Assembly (NCBI GenBank): GCA_027459565.1
Contig: DAIDIA010000078.1
Location: 1 to 9,681 of the forward strand
DNA from: Acidimicrobiaceae bacterium
Lineage (GTDB): Bacteria > Actinomycetota > Acidimicrobiia > Acidimicrobiales > Bog-793
Direction: 5' to 3'
DNA length: 9,681 bases
Under the pieces are notes generated by a model. It saw nothing but the letters and a program-made list of their open reading frames with translations, ran no database searches and was not told the DNA's origin. A program made the position numbers and the translations under genes. Of the stretch, positions 1-6,205 are shown piece by piece. Numbering within the stretch: the stretch's first letter is position 1; every line of letters starts with the position of its first letter.

Positions 1-641
1 TGATCGGTGTGTTCGCCGGGGCGCAGAGGGCGACATCGGGACGTATCTTCCTCGGCGACGAGGACATCACCTCCCTGAGTCCGCACCGTCGCTCGGACGA
101 GGGGCTTGCCCGGACCTTCCAGACCGCTCGGGTCTTCAGTCGCCTGAGCGTATTGGAGAACGTGATGGCGGGCGAGAAGCACGTCAAGCCGGGCGGGCTG
201 ACCTCGGCGATCTTTGAGCGTCGACGCTGGAGAGCGCAAGAGGATGCGACGATGGATCGAGCCCTTGCGTACCTTTCGGAGTTTGGTATGGCAGACAAGG
301 CGGAGACGCGTTGTGGAGAGCTCAGTGGTGGGCAGCGACGCATCATCGAATACCTGCGTGTGCTGATGGCTCGCCCCCGGGCGATCCTGCTCGATGAGCC
401 GACGGTTGGCATGGCTCCATGGCTGCTTGCCCGACTGTCGGAGGACCTCAGGCGTCTGTGTTCCGAAGGTGTCACCATATTGCTCGTGGGTCACGAGATG
501 TCATTTATTCGCGAGGTGTGTGACGTGGTAGTCGTTATGGCAAATGGAAAGGTCATCGCCCGCGGTGATTTCGACGAGGTGGCGAAGAACGAGATCGTCC
601 AACAGGCGTATCTCGGCCGACGCGTGGTAGGTGCGCGATGA
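1..641 (+). CDS. ABC transporter ATP-binding protein, LivG type (5'-truncated by window edge)
   Basis: This is the ATPase subunit of an ABC importer of the branched-chain amino acid (LivG/BraF) type, which drives substrate uptake at the cytoplasmic face of the membrane. The reading frame is open from position 3, and the residues before the first possible GTG (position 9) already fit the family, so the gene starts left of the window and the Walker A loop is missing from view. Visible elements are the Q-loop segment ARTFQ with the LivG-like stretch ARVFSRLSVLENVMAG, the ABC signature LSGGQ (321-335), Walker B ILLDEPT (384-404) and the H-loop histidine in VGHEM (codon 492-494). It ends in an ATGA overlap with the next ATPase gene, which implies translational coupling. 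The paired LivG/LivF arrangement supports the type, but the substrate (branched-chain amino acids, urea, amides or others) cannot be told because the permease and binding-protein genes are outside the window. Confidence 0.9.
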   Translation, partial: IGVFAGAQRATSGRIFLGDEDITSLSPHRRSDEGLARTFQTARVFSRLSVLENVMAGEKHVKPGGLTSAIFERRRWRAQEDATMDRALAYLSEFGMADKAETRCGELSGGQRRIIEYLRVLMARPRAILLDEPTVGMAPWLLARLSEDLRRLCSEGVTILLVGHEMSFIREVCDVVVVMANGKVIARGDFDEVAKNEIVQQAYLGRRVVGAR

Positions 642-1420
642 CTGCGGAGGCAAAGACCGAGCACGTCACGTCCGATGCCGTGCTCCGCGTCGAGGGGCTT
701 GACGCCGGTTACCGTGAGGTCGTCGTCTCTGGTGTCGACTTCTCCTCGAACGCGGGTGAGATCGTCGTCATCGTGGGCGTGAACGGCGCGGGAAAGAGCA
801 CCATCTTGAAGGCGATCATGGGCGAGGCGACGGTCCACGCGGGACACGTGTTTCACAGAGGCGAGGAGATCACCGCGCAATCTGCTGACCTGCTCGCCCA
901 GCGCGGCATCGGCTACGTCCCGCAGCTCAACGACGTCTTCCCGGGGCTTTCGGTTACGGAGAATCTACGGATGGGTGGTTACCTCCTCCCGAGGCATCTT
1001 GTCCACGAGCGCACCGAGCGCTGTCTCGAGCGTTTTCCCCAGCTTCGGGCGAAGCACGGTTCCTCCGCGCACAAGCTGAGCGGCGGTGAGCGCAAGCAGC
1101 TCGCTCTTGCGCGCGCGCTCATGACGGAACCCACGCTGATCCTGCTCGACGAGCCGACCTCCAATCTCTCACCAAACGTGGTTGAGGAACTCCTCTTCGT
1201 GCTCGTGCCGGCGCTCGCGGCCGAGGGGAGGAGCATCGTGATCGTCGAGCAGGCGGTCGAGGCGGCACTCAGTATCGCCGACCGGGCCTGCCTCGTCGGC
1301 AATGGGCGCATGCTCCGAAGCGGAGATGCGAAGGAGATGCTCGAAGTGGTAACGAGCCATGGGCTACTCGCGGAGTCCATCGGGGCAGACGTTGCATCCC
1401 CTGACCCCTCGGTTCCCTAG
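638..1420 (+). CDS. ABC transporter ATP-binding protein, LivF type
   Basis: This is the second ATPase of the same LivFG-type importer; the two subunits are expected to form the heterodimeric nucleotide-binding engine. The protein has 260 residues, slightly longer than typical LivF (about 235-240) because of about 14 extra residues at the N-terminus and a short tail. It shows Walker A GVNGAGKST (47-55), Q-loop Q96 in GYVPQ, the LivF-like stretch VFPGLSVTENLRMG, signature LSGGE (147-151), Walker B LILLDEPT (167-174) and the switch region IVEQ, where glutamine sits in the H-loop place as is usual in LivF proteins (VEQN). The ATG at 638 overlaps the previous stop codon by 4 bases, so the two genes are coupled. 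It appears to be the last gene of its operon, since a 292-base non-coding stretch follows. The assignment to the family is firm; the substrate is unknown. Confidence 0.92.
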   Translation: MTAEAKTEHVTSDAVLRVEGLDAGYREVVVSGVDFSSNAGEIVVIVGVNGAGKSTILKAIMGEATVHAGHVFHRGEEITAQSADLLAQRGIGYVPQLNDVFPGLSVTENLRMGGYLLPRHLVHERTERCLERFPQLRAKHGSSAHKLSGGERKQLALARALMTEPTLILLDEPTSNLSPNVVEELLFVLVPALAAEGRSIVIVEQAVEAALSIADRACLVGNGRMLRSGDAKEMLEVVTSHGLLAESIGADVASPDPSVP

Positions 1421-1566
1421 GGGGGATACCCGGATGGCGCGCTCCAATATCAAGAGCGTTCCTGCGCACTGATCCGCGCCCCTGAGCCTTCAATCGTCGG
1501 CCCTGCGCCATCGATCACTGGCGGGGGCAGCACGGGCAGGCGATTCATCGGAGCCCAAGACATCGA

Positions 1567-1592
1567 GACAAGGGTCGATCTCGACCCTTGTC
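1567..1592. repeat. Perfect 12-bp inverted repeat, terminator or operator
   Basis: Two perfectly complementary 12-base arms (GACAAGGGTCGA at 1567-1578 and TCGACCCTTGTC at 1581-1592) are separated by only 2 bases. As RNA it would fold into a 10-bp stem with a 6-base loop. It lies about 147 bases after the end of the LivF-type gene and upstream of hemA. No T-tract follows, so it would be a non-canonical terminator at best, though actinobacterial terminators often lack one. Alternatively it is a protein-binding site: its right arm includes TTGTCG, which could act as a -35 element for the downstream TAGGCT. The symmetry is certain; the role is inference. Confidence 0.7.
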
Positions 1593-1614
1593 GTCGATCA
1601 CGGCAAACTAGGCT
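1588..1614 (+). promoter_or_regulatory. Candidate hemA promoter (TTGTCG - 15 bp - TAGGCT)
   Basis: TTGTCG (1588-1593) and TAGGCT (1609-1614, matching the actinobacterial -10 pattern TANNNT) are separated by 15 bases, a little short of the preferred 17. A start near 1621 would give a leader of about 90 bases before hemA. A second TANNNT, TAGATT (1627-1632), is an alternative -10 without a clear -35; it would start transcription near 1639. Neither is strong evidence by itself. Confidence 0.3.
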
Positions 1615-1638
1615 CGACCTGCTCGCTAGATTGTGCCT

Positions 1639-1650
1639 CGACGTACGTCG
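1639..1650. promoter_or_regulatory. 12-bp perfect palindrome, candidate operator
   Basis: CGACGTACGTCG is a perfect 12-base palindrome located 63 bases before the hemA start codon. It sits at the expected transcription start if TAGATT (1627-1632) is the -10 box, or about 20 bases into the leader if TAGGCT (1609-1614) is. That position would suit a dimeric repressor. The palindrome is directly visible; its use as an operator is inference, and I do not recognise it as the site of a named regulator. Confidence 0.4.
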
Positions 1651-1680
1651 TCCAGGGAACGGTGCTCGCACCCCTGGATG
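1649..1680 (+). promoter_or_regulatory. Leader hairpin upstream of hemA
   Basis: TCCAGGG (1651-1657) pairs with CCCTGGA (1672-1678). The stem extends outward by a G-U pair (1650/1679) and a C-G pair (1649/1680), and inside it GTG (1662-1664) pairs with CAC (1669-1671) around a CTCG loop, leaving a small one-sided bulge. It ends about 20 bases before the hemA Shine-Dalgarno. Its outer pairs use the last two bases of the palindrome at 1639-1650, so as RNA the two structures would compete. This may be a regulatory leader element, but function is not shown. Confidence 0.4.
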
Positions 1681-1700
1681 TGCGCCGTAATCTTGGACAG

Positions 1701-1705
1701 GGAGG
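1701..1705 (+). promoter_or_regulatory. Ribosome binding site of hemA
   Basis: GGAGG lies 7 bases before the GTG at 1713. It is the best Shine-Dalgarno sequence in the hem cluster and decides between the two in-frame GTG starts at 1662 and 1713. Confidence 0.8.
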
Positions 1706-1712
1706 TGTCATC

Positions 1713-3005
1713 GTGTCGTTAGTCGTCGTGGGGATCAACGAACGAGACGCCCCGCTCGCGCTTCTCGGGAGCATCGCCGTCTCTGACCGGGACATCCCGA
1801 AGGTTCTGCAGCGTCTCTGCGACAGTTCGAACCTCGACGAAGCCGTCGTGCTCTCGACATGCATGCGCACCGAGATCTACGCGATCGTCGAGCGCTTCCA
1901 TGACGGAGTTGCCGATATCCACGCGCTGATCAGCGAGCGCGCCGGGGGCGAAGGCCTCGAGACGGGTCCGCTTGCGGGGCATCTCTACGTCGAATACGAC
2001 GATGCCGCCGCGAGGCACCTGTTTGAGGTCGCCTCCGGAATCGACTCCGCGGTGCTCGGGGAGGGCGAGATTCTCCGTCAGGTTCGACATGCCGCCTCGA
2101 GATCGCGCGAGGAGCACGCGTCCGGACCTGTGCTCGATGGACTCTTTCGCCACGCGGTCGAGGTCGGTAAACGCGCACGATCCGAGACGGCGATCGCCCG
2201 CGGGATCACCTCGCTTGCCTATGTGACCACGGCAATCGCCTCCAAGGCGACCGGCGGCTCACTGGCGGGCAAGCGCATCGTCGTCGTCGGTGCGGGTGAG
2301 ATGGGAGAGGGCATCGCCGACGCGCTCGGTGCCGACTCGTTGCGCGCGATGGGAAGTTCGCCAAGCGAGATCGTGATCGCCAATCGCTCGAAGACGAAGG
2401 CCGAGACCCTTGCCGGGAGAGTCGGCGGTAGGGCAGTCGGGCTGAAGGATCTCTTTGATGAGGTTGCGAGGGCTGACGTTGTGCTGACCGCGACCTCTGG
2501 TGATGAGGTCATCTTCGATCTCGATTCCATCACCCGGGCGCTCGCGGCGCGACGCGCACAACCGCTCGTGATCGTTGATGCAGCGATGCCAAGAGATGTG
2601 GACCCGAAGGTGAGTGAGGTCGAGGGAGTGACACTTTTCGACCTCGATGATCTCCGTCGCTATGCCGAGTCCGAGGTGCAGGCGCGGCGCAGTGAGGTCG
2701 CCAGTGTCGTCGCGATCATCGATGATGAGCTCGAGCGCTATCGGGTGAACGTCCGATCCCGGGCAGTCTCTCCGGTGATTTCCTCGATGCGCGCGAAGGC
2801 AGACCAGATCGTCGCCCAGGAGCTTGAGTATTTCGGCGCCCAGCTCGATCAGTTGGGCGACGATGACCGGGCGATTGTCGAGAATCTCGCGCACCGCATT
2901 GTGCAGAAGATCCTGCACGAGCCCACGGTCCAGCTCAAAGAGGCCGCGGGTTCAAGTCGAGGCGAGCGCCTCGCCGAGGCGTTGCGGTCGCTCTTTGGCC
3001 TGTAA
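1713..3005 (+). CDS. hemA: Glutamyl-tRNA reductase
   Basis: HemA catalyses the first committed step of C5 tetrapyrrole synthesis, NADPH-dependent reduction of glutamyl-tRNA to glutamate-1-semialdehyde, in the cytoplasm. From the GTG at 1713 the protein has 430 residues. I chose this start because GGAGG (1701-1705) lies 7 bases upstream, the protein then opens with the family-typical VVVGINERDAPL, and the catalytic cysteine falls at position 50 as in E. coli. An upstream in-frame GTG at 1662 has no ribosome site and lies inside a hairpin. The catalytic segment reads STCMRTEIY (48-56), with methionine where the family nearly always has asparagine. Other landmarks are His102 in AARHLFEVASGIDS, VLGEGEILRQVR (114-125), the NADPH-binding GAGEMG (193-198) and a helical C-terminal dimerisation region. 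It is the first gene of the hem cluster, with hemC 42 bases downstream. The family assignment is secure. Confidence 0.96.
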   Translation: MSLVVVGINERDAPLALLGSIAVSDRDIPKVLQRLCDSSNLDEAVVLSTCMRTEIYAIVERFHDGVADIHALISERAGGEGLETGPLAGHLYVEYDDAAARHLFEVASGIDSAVLGEGEILRQVRHAASRSREEHASGPVLDGLFRHAVEVGKRARSETAIARGITSLAYVTTAIASKATGGSLAGKRIVVVGAGEMGEGIADALGADSLRAMGSSPSEIVIANRSKTKAETLAGRVGGRAVGLKDLFDEVARADVVLTATSGDEVIFDLDSITRALAARRAQPLVIVDAAMPRDVDPKVSEVEGVTLFDLDDLRRYAESEVQARRSEVASVVAIIDDELERYRVNVRSRAVSPVISSMRAKADQIVAQELEYFGAQLDQLGDDDRAIVENLAHRIVQKILHEPTVQLKEAAGSSRGERLAEALRSLFGL

Positions 3006-3047
3006 CCCCCGTCAGTCGGCGAACTCGCGGATCGAGGTTCAGGCGAC

Positions 3048-3953
3048 GTGAGCATCAGCGTGGTGCGGCTTGCGACGCGATCGAGTCCACTCGCACTCGT
3101 GCAATCCCACGCAGTCGGAAGACGACTCATTGAATCTGGACACGTGTCCTCGTATGAACTTGTCCGCGTCTCTACCGAGGGTGACATACGTCTCGATGTC
3201 GCGATCGCCGAGATCGCCCGGCAGGGCGTCTTCACGGCGGAGGTGGAGGTCGCGGTGCTCGACGGGAGAGCCGATGTCGCCGTGCACTCGGCGAAGGACC
3301 TTCCGTCGTCGAACATTCCGCCCGAGCTCGTGCTCGCGAGCGTACCCATGCGCGCCGATGCGCGGGACGCCCTCGTCGGGGCCAAACTCCGTGAACTCGG
3401 AGACGGCGCGACGATCGCCACCGGGTCCGCGCGCCGCCGCGTCCAACTTGCGGCGCTCGTGCCCGGTGCACGGTTTGTGGAGCTGCGTGGCAACATCGCG
3501 ACGCGCCTGACGAAGGTGCCGCACGCAGGCGCCGCGGTCTTTGCGTACGCGGCACTCGTACGGCTCGAACTCACCGATCGTGCGAGTGAGGTGCTCGGTG
3601 TCGAGAGCGTGCTTCCCCAGGTTGGGCAGGGAGCGATCGCGCTGCGCTGCCGAGCCTCGGATGAGGAGCTGCGGGAGGTGTTGTCGATGATCGACGATGT
3701 GGCCGCGCATCGAGCGGTGCTCGCGGAGCGCGCGTACCTCGCGCGTCTCGGCGGCGGTTGCGACGCTCCTGTCGGGGCGTACGCGACCGTTGATCCCAAG
3801 ACCTCGGAGATCACCCTCGAGGCGTTGATCGCGTCGGACGACGGCAGTCGTATGATCCGGCGCACCAGTCGCGGCGACAATCCTGTCGAGCTCGGGCGCT
3901 CCCTCGCCGAAGAGTTGATTTCAGCATTCGCCGCAATCTCGGAGCGCGAGTAA
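3048..3953 (+). CDS. hemC: Hydroxymethylbilane synthase (porphobilinogen deaminase)
   Basis: HemC joins four porphobilinogen molecules head to tail into hydroxymethylbilane, using a dipyrromethane cofactor bound to a cysteine. The protein has 301 residues, close to the family's usual 300-315. The GTG at 3048 is chosen because it places the motifs at E. coli numbering: Arg11/Ser13 in ATRSSPLAL, Lys83-Asp84 in VAVHSAKDLP (Asp84 is the catalytic acid). It also has the arginine-rich TGSARRR (125-131), RGNIATR (147-153) and the cofactor cysteine Cys238 in LGGGCDAPVG. The segment normally reading KxxxKGLFxKE is ExARQGVFTAE here, so Lys55, Lys59 and Lys64 are replaced, and PQVGQGAIALRCR has Arg where Glu is usual. 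Despite this, the essential residues are intact, so I expect an active enzyme. It sits 42 bases after hemA and 4 bases before hemD, with only a modest ribosome site (GAGG at 3034-3037). Confidence 0.95.
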   Translation: MSISVVRLATRSSPLALVQSHAVGRRLIESGHVSSYELVRVSTEGDIRLDVAIAEIARQGVFTAEVEVAVLDGRADVAVHSAKDLPSSNIPPELVLASVPMRADARDALVGAKLRELGDGATIATGSARRRVQLAALVPGARFVELRGNIATRLTKVPHAGAAVFAYAALVRLELTDRASEVLGVESVLPQVGQGAIALRCRASDEELREVLSMIDDVAAHRAVLAERAYLARLGGGCDAPVGAYATVDPKTSEITLEALIASDDGSRMIRRTSRGDNPVELGRSLAEELISAFAAISERE

Positions 3954-3957
3954 CGCC

Positions 3958-5136
3958 GTGACGGTCTATTTCGTCGTCATCCCCTCAGAGTCTTGGCGAT
4001 CCATCTCCCACTACGTGGGAGCGCTGCTCGCCAACGCAGACGTGGTGATTGGCGACGCAAAGGATCTCGATGCCGTTCGCCAGTGCATCGGACCGAATGC
4101 GGAGCAGATTGCCTTCGTCGCGCCCCAGGAGGAGATCACCTACGAGCGCGAGCTTCACGGAGTCGTCGACCGACATCGCCATGACGCCGACGCGATCGTC
4201 GTCCGGCTCATCCATGACGACCGATGCGGAGACAGTGATCCTTCCTCAGCCCCGCTCGTTCGCGAGTCCGGATTCCTCTCGCGTGAGCAGGTTGATTTCG
4301 AGGTCGTCCCACCAGCGTCGCGAGACGATCACTCCGACGATCGGCGATCGATTTCGCTCCCCCGTACGGGACCGCTGGTCAATGTGAGTGTGGTGGTCAC
4401 TCGCGCGCGTCACCAGAGTGCCCCGATCACCGATCTCCTGCTTGACAGCGGGGCGATTCCGATCGTCATCCCTGTGATCGATATCGAGGTCACCGGTGAA
4501 TTGCGCGCAGCACTCGACCGGGCGATCGATCGCCATGAGCAGGGCACCTGGGTGGTGTTCAGCTCACGGAACGCCGTCGCATCCGTGCTTGCCTCGACCG
4601 GCGGACGAACCCTGCTCGAGAACTCGCGAATCGCGTGCATCGGACCCGCGACGAAGATGGCGTGCGTCGATGCGGGACTTCACGTCGATTTTCTCCCCAC
4701 GATCGCGGACGCTGCGACGCTTGTCCGCGAGTTCCCTCCACCGGGATCGATCTCATCAGGGCACGTGACGTTCTTCGCGAGTGACATCGCGCGCGACGTC
4801 ATCGATCGTGGTCTTGCAGAACGCGGCTACGTCGTGGATCGAATCGTGGCCTATGCGACCGTCCGATCCAAGGTCAGCCCCTTTGTCCGACATCGAGCCC
4901 GCGGCGCAGACGCGATCATCTTCACCTCCGCTTCAACGGTGTCTGCATCAATTGCGTTGTTTGGAGTCGGTCACATTCCCTCCCGGATCGTCGCGATCGG
5001 GCCGGCGACGAGCGCGGCGGTGAGGGACTCGGGACTCGTGTTGAGCGCCGAGGCATCGTCTCGAGGACCCGAGTCGCTTGTTGAGGCACTCATCGGTTCC
5101 CTTTCCGGTCACGGCGATCGTCGCGTGGTCGAGTGA
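3958..5136 (+). CDS. hemD: Uroporphyrinogen-III synthase with degenerate methyltransferase-like N-terminus
   Basis: The C-terminal part (about residues 140-385) is HemD, which inverts ring D of hydroxymethylbilane and closes it to uroporphyrinogen III. Landmarks are VSVVVTRARHQSAPI (143-157), WVVFSSRNAV, RIACIGPATKMACVDAGLHVDFLP, SDIARDVIDRGLAERGYVVDRIVAYATV, IIFTSASTVSASIALFG and RIVAIGPATSAAV, matching the two-lobed fold. The first about 120 residues resemble the start of a SUMT/CobA methyltransferase: VYFVVIPSESWRS...ANADVVIGD aligns with VYLVGAGPGDP...ADVVLYD, and ADAIVVRL...DFEVVPPAS with the VVRLKGGDPFVFGRG...FEVVPG region. The glycine-rich motifs are absent, and the second half of that domain is missing altogether. 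Actinobacterial HemD proteins commonly carry such a domain at full length (proteins of about 550 residues); here the whole protein has 392. Methyltransferase activity is very unlikely. The GTG at 3958 follows the hemC stop by 4 bases, with no strong ribosome site, so coupling to hemC is probable. Confidence 0.9.
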   Translation: MTVYFVVIPSESWRSISHYVGALLANADVVIGDAKDLDAVRQCIGPNAEQIAFVAPQEEITYERELHGVVDRHRHDADAIVVRLIHDDRCGDSDPSSAPLVRESGFLSREQVDFEVVPPASRDDHSDDRRSISLPRTGPLVNVSVVVTRARHQSAPITDLLLDSGAIPIVIPVIDIEVTGELRAALDRAIDRHEQGTWVVFSSRNAVASVLASTGGRTLLENSRIACIGPATKMACVDAGLHVDFLPTIADAATLVREFPPPGSISSGHVTFFASDIARDVIDRGLAERGYVVDRIVAYATVRSKVSPFVRHRARGADAIIFTSASTVSASIALFGVGHIPSRIVAIGPATSAAVRDSGLVLSAEASSRGPESLVEALIGSLSGHGDRRVVE

Positions 5137-5176
5137 CGGGTGCGCGGAGCCTCTCGTCTCACCTGAATTCTTCTCG

Positions 5177-5190
5177 TAGGCTCTAGGGAT
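5177..5190 (+). promoter_or_regulatory. Candidate leaderless promoter of hemB (-10 TAGGCT)
   Basis: TAGGCT at 5177-5182 fits the actinobacterial -10 pattern TANNNT and ends 8 bases before the hemB ATG, so transcription would start at or next to the A of the start codon. No useful Shine-Dalgarno is present (an AGGG at 5185-5188 is only 2 bases from the ATG), which agrees with leaderless translation. The same hexamer occurs upstream of hemA at 1609-1614. No good -35 element is visible. The call is inference from spacing. Confidence 0.35.
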
Positions 5191-6198
5191 ATGGAGAACA
5201 ACCCCCAGGGCGCGCGGTTTCCCGTCGCAAGACCGCGCCGGCTGCGCAAGACGGCGGCGCTTCGCCGAATGGTTGCGGAGACGGGTCTTTCGGTGAACGA
5301 CCTGATTCTTCCGGCATTTGTCCGAGAGGGTATTGCCGAACCCGTTGCCATCGCGTCAATGCCCGGTGTGTACCAGCACACGGTCGACTCGCTTGTCGAG
5401 CGTGCCCGTGAGCTTGTCGACCTCGGAGTCCCTGCGATGGTCCTGTTTGGCGTGCCGGAATCGAAAGATCTCGAGGGCAGTGGTGCATACGACCCCGACG
5501 GAATCGCACAGGTTGCGCTTCGCGCGCTGCGGGACGCGATTGGCGACAGGCTCGTCCTGATCAGCGATCTCTGCCTTGACGAGTACATCGAGCATGGACA
5601 CTGCGGTCTCGTGGGCCCATCGGGCGAGGTGGACAACGATGCGACGATCGAGGTCTACGGTCGGATCGCGTGTGCCCAGGCGGAAGCGGGAGCGGACATC
5701 GTGGCGCCCAGCGGGATGATGGACGGCCAGGTCGCAAGGATCCGGAGTGCGCTCGACGAACAGGGGTTTTGCGACACCGCAATCCTCGCCTACAGCGCGA
5801 AGTACGCGTCCGTGTTCTATGGGCCGTTTCGCGATGCAGTCAATGTGACGATCGCAAACAACGGAGACCGTCGCGGCTATCAGCAAGATTATGCAAATCG
5901 CCGCGAGGCGCTGCGGGAGGTCGCCCTCGACATCGCCGAGGGGGCAGACATGGTGATGGTCAAGCCAGCGCTTGCCTATCTCGATGTATTGAGTGACGTG
6001 CGCGCAGCGGTCGACGTTCCGGTCGCCGCATACCAGGTATCCGGAGAATACGCGATGATCCTCGCCGCCTCCGAGCGCGGATGGATCGATCGCGATGCCG
6101 CTGCGCTCGAAACCGTCACCGCGATCAAGCGAGCGGGGGCAGACCAGATCCTCACCTATTTCGCAACCGACATCGCGCGCATCCTGCGCAACGGTTGA
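5191..6198 (+). CDS. hemB: Delta-aminolevulinic acid dehydratase (porphobilinogen synthase)
   Basis: HemB condenses two 5-aminolevulinate molecules into porphobilinogen in the cytoplasm. The protein has 335 residues, normal for the family, beginning with a short basic leader followed by RPRRLRKTAALRRMVAET. The two Schiff-base lysines are Lys204 in AYSAKYASVFYGPFRDA and Lys258 in MVMVKPALAYLDV. The metal-binding segment DLCLDEYIEHGHCG (126-139) has Cys128, Asp130 and Cys138, so one of the three zinc cysteines of the E. coli type is replaced by aspartate. APSGMMDGQV (172-181) and YQVSGEYAMI are also canonical. The gene begins 54 bases after hemD with no clear ribosome site, and may have its own promoter (TAGGCT at 5177-5182); hemL follows 7 bases after its stop. 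The family assignment is certain, while the bound metal (zinc, magnesium or both) is open. Confidence 0.97.
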   Translation: MENNPQGARFPVARPRRLRKTAALRRMVAETGLSVNDLILPAFVREGIAEPVAIASMPGVYQHTVDSLVERARELVDLGVPAMVLFGVPESKDLEGSGAYDPDGIAQVALRALRDAIGDRLVLISDLCLDEYIEHGHCGLVGPSGEVDNDATIEVYGRIACAQAEAGADIVAPSGMMDGQVARIRSALDEQGFCDTAILAYSAKYASVFYGPFRDAVNVTIANNGDRRGYQQDYANRREALREVALDIAEGADMVMVKPALAYLDVLSDVRAAVDVPVAAYQVSGEYAMILAASERGWIDRDAAALETVTAIKRAGADQILTYFATDIARILRNG

Positions 6199-6205
6199 GG
6201 TCTTG

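Larger units (their letters stand above)
1421..1712 (+). other. Intergenic region between ABC operon and hemA
   Basis: This 292-base stretch has no convincing gene. Frames that run through it give short products with no recognisable family. It holds three symmetric elements listed separately (1567-1592, 1639-1650, 1649-1680), a weak 5-bp hairpin (CGCCA/TGGCG, 1506-1523), and two TANNNT hexamers that could be -10 boxes (1609-1614 and 1627-1632). The last 12 bases contain a strong Shine-Dalgarno sequence. The region should hold the end of the ABC operon transcript and the promoter and leader of the hem genes. Confidence 0.75.

Noticed and set aside
1415..1422. CCCTAGGG palindrome at the end of the LivF-type gene
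   Set aside because: It is short and includes the stop codon; chance occurrence is likely and no hairpin of useful length forms.
1639..1650. Possible Rex (redox repressor) site, since Rex controls hemACD in Streptomyces
   Set aside because: TTGTG occurs at 1631-1635 but the matching right half-site is missing, and the palindrome CGACGTACGTCG does not resemble the Rex consensus.
1662..1712. Upstream in-frame GTG that would extend HemA by 17 residues
   Set aside because: It has no ribosome site, lies inside the 1649-1680 hairpin, and would move the catalytic cysteine away from its usual position 50.
2849..3880. A 343-codon open frame on the minus strand opposite hemC
   Set aside because: It is rich in Ser, Arg and Ala with no motifs, as expected of the antisense of a GC-rich gene; hemC accounts for the region.
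6095..6205. In-frame extension of HemL into hemB
   Set aside because: The extra residues do not resemble HemL, and the ATG at 6206 has a suitable GAGG and gives the family length.
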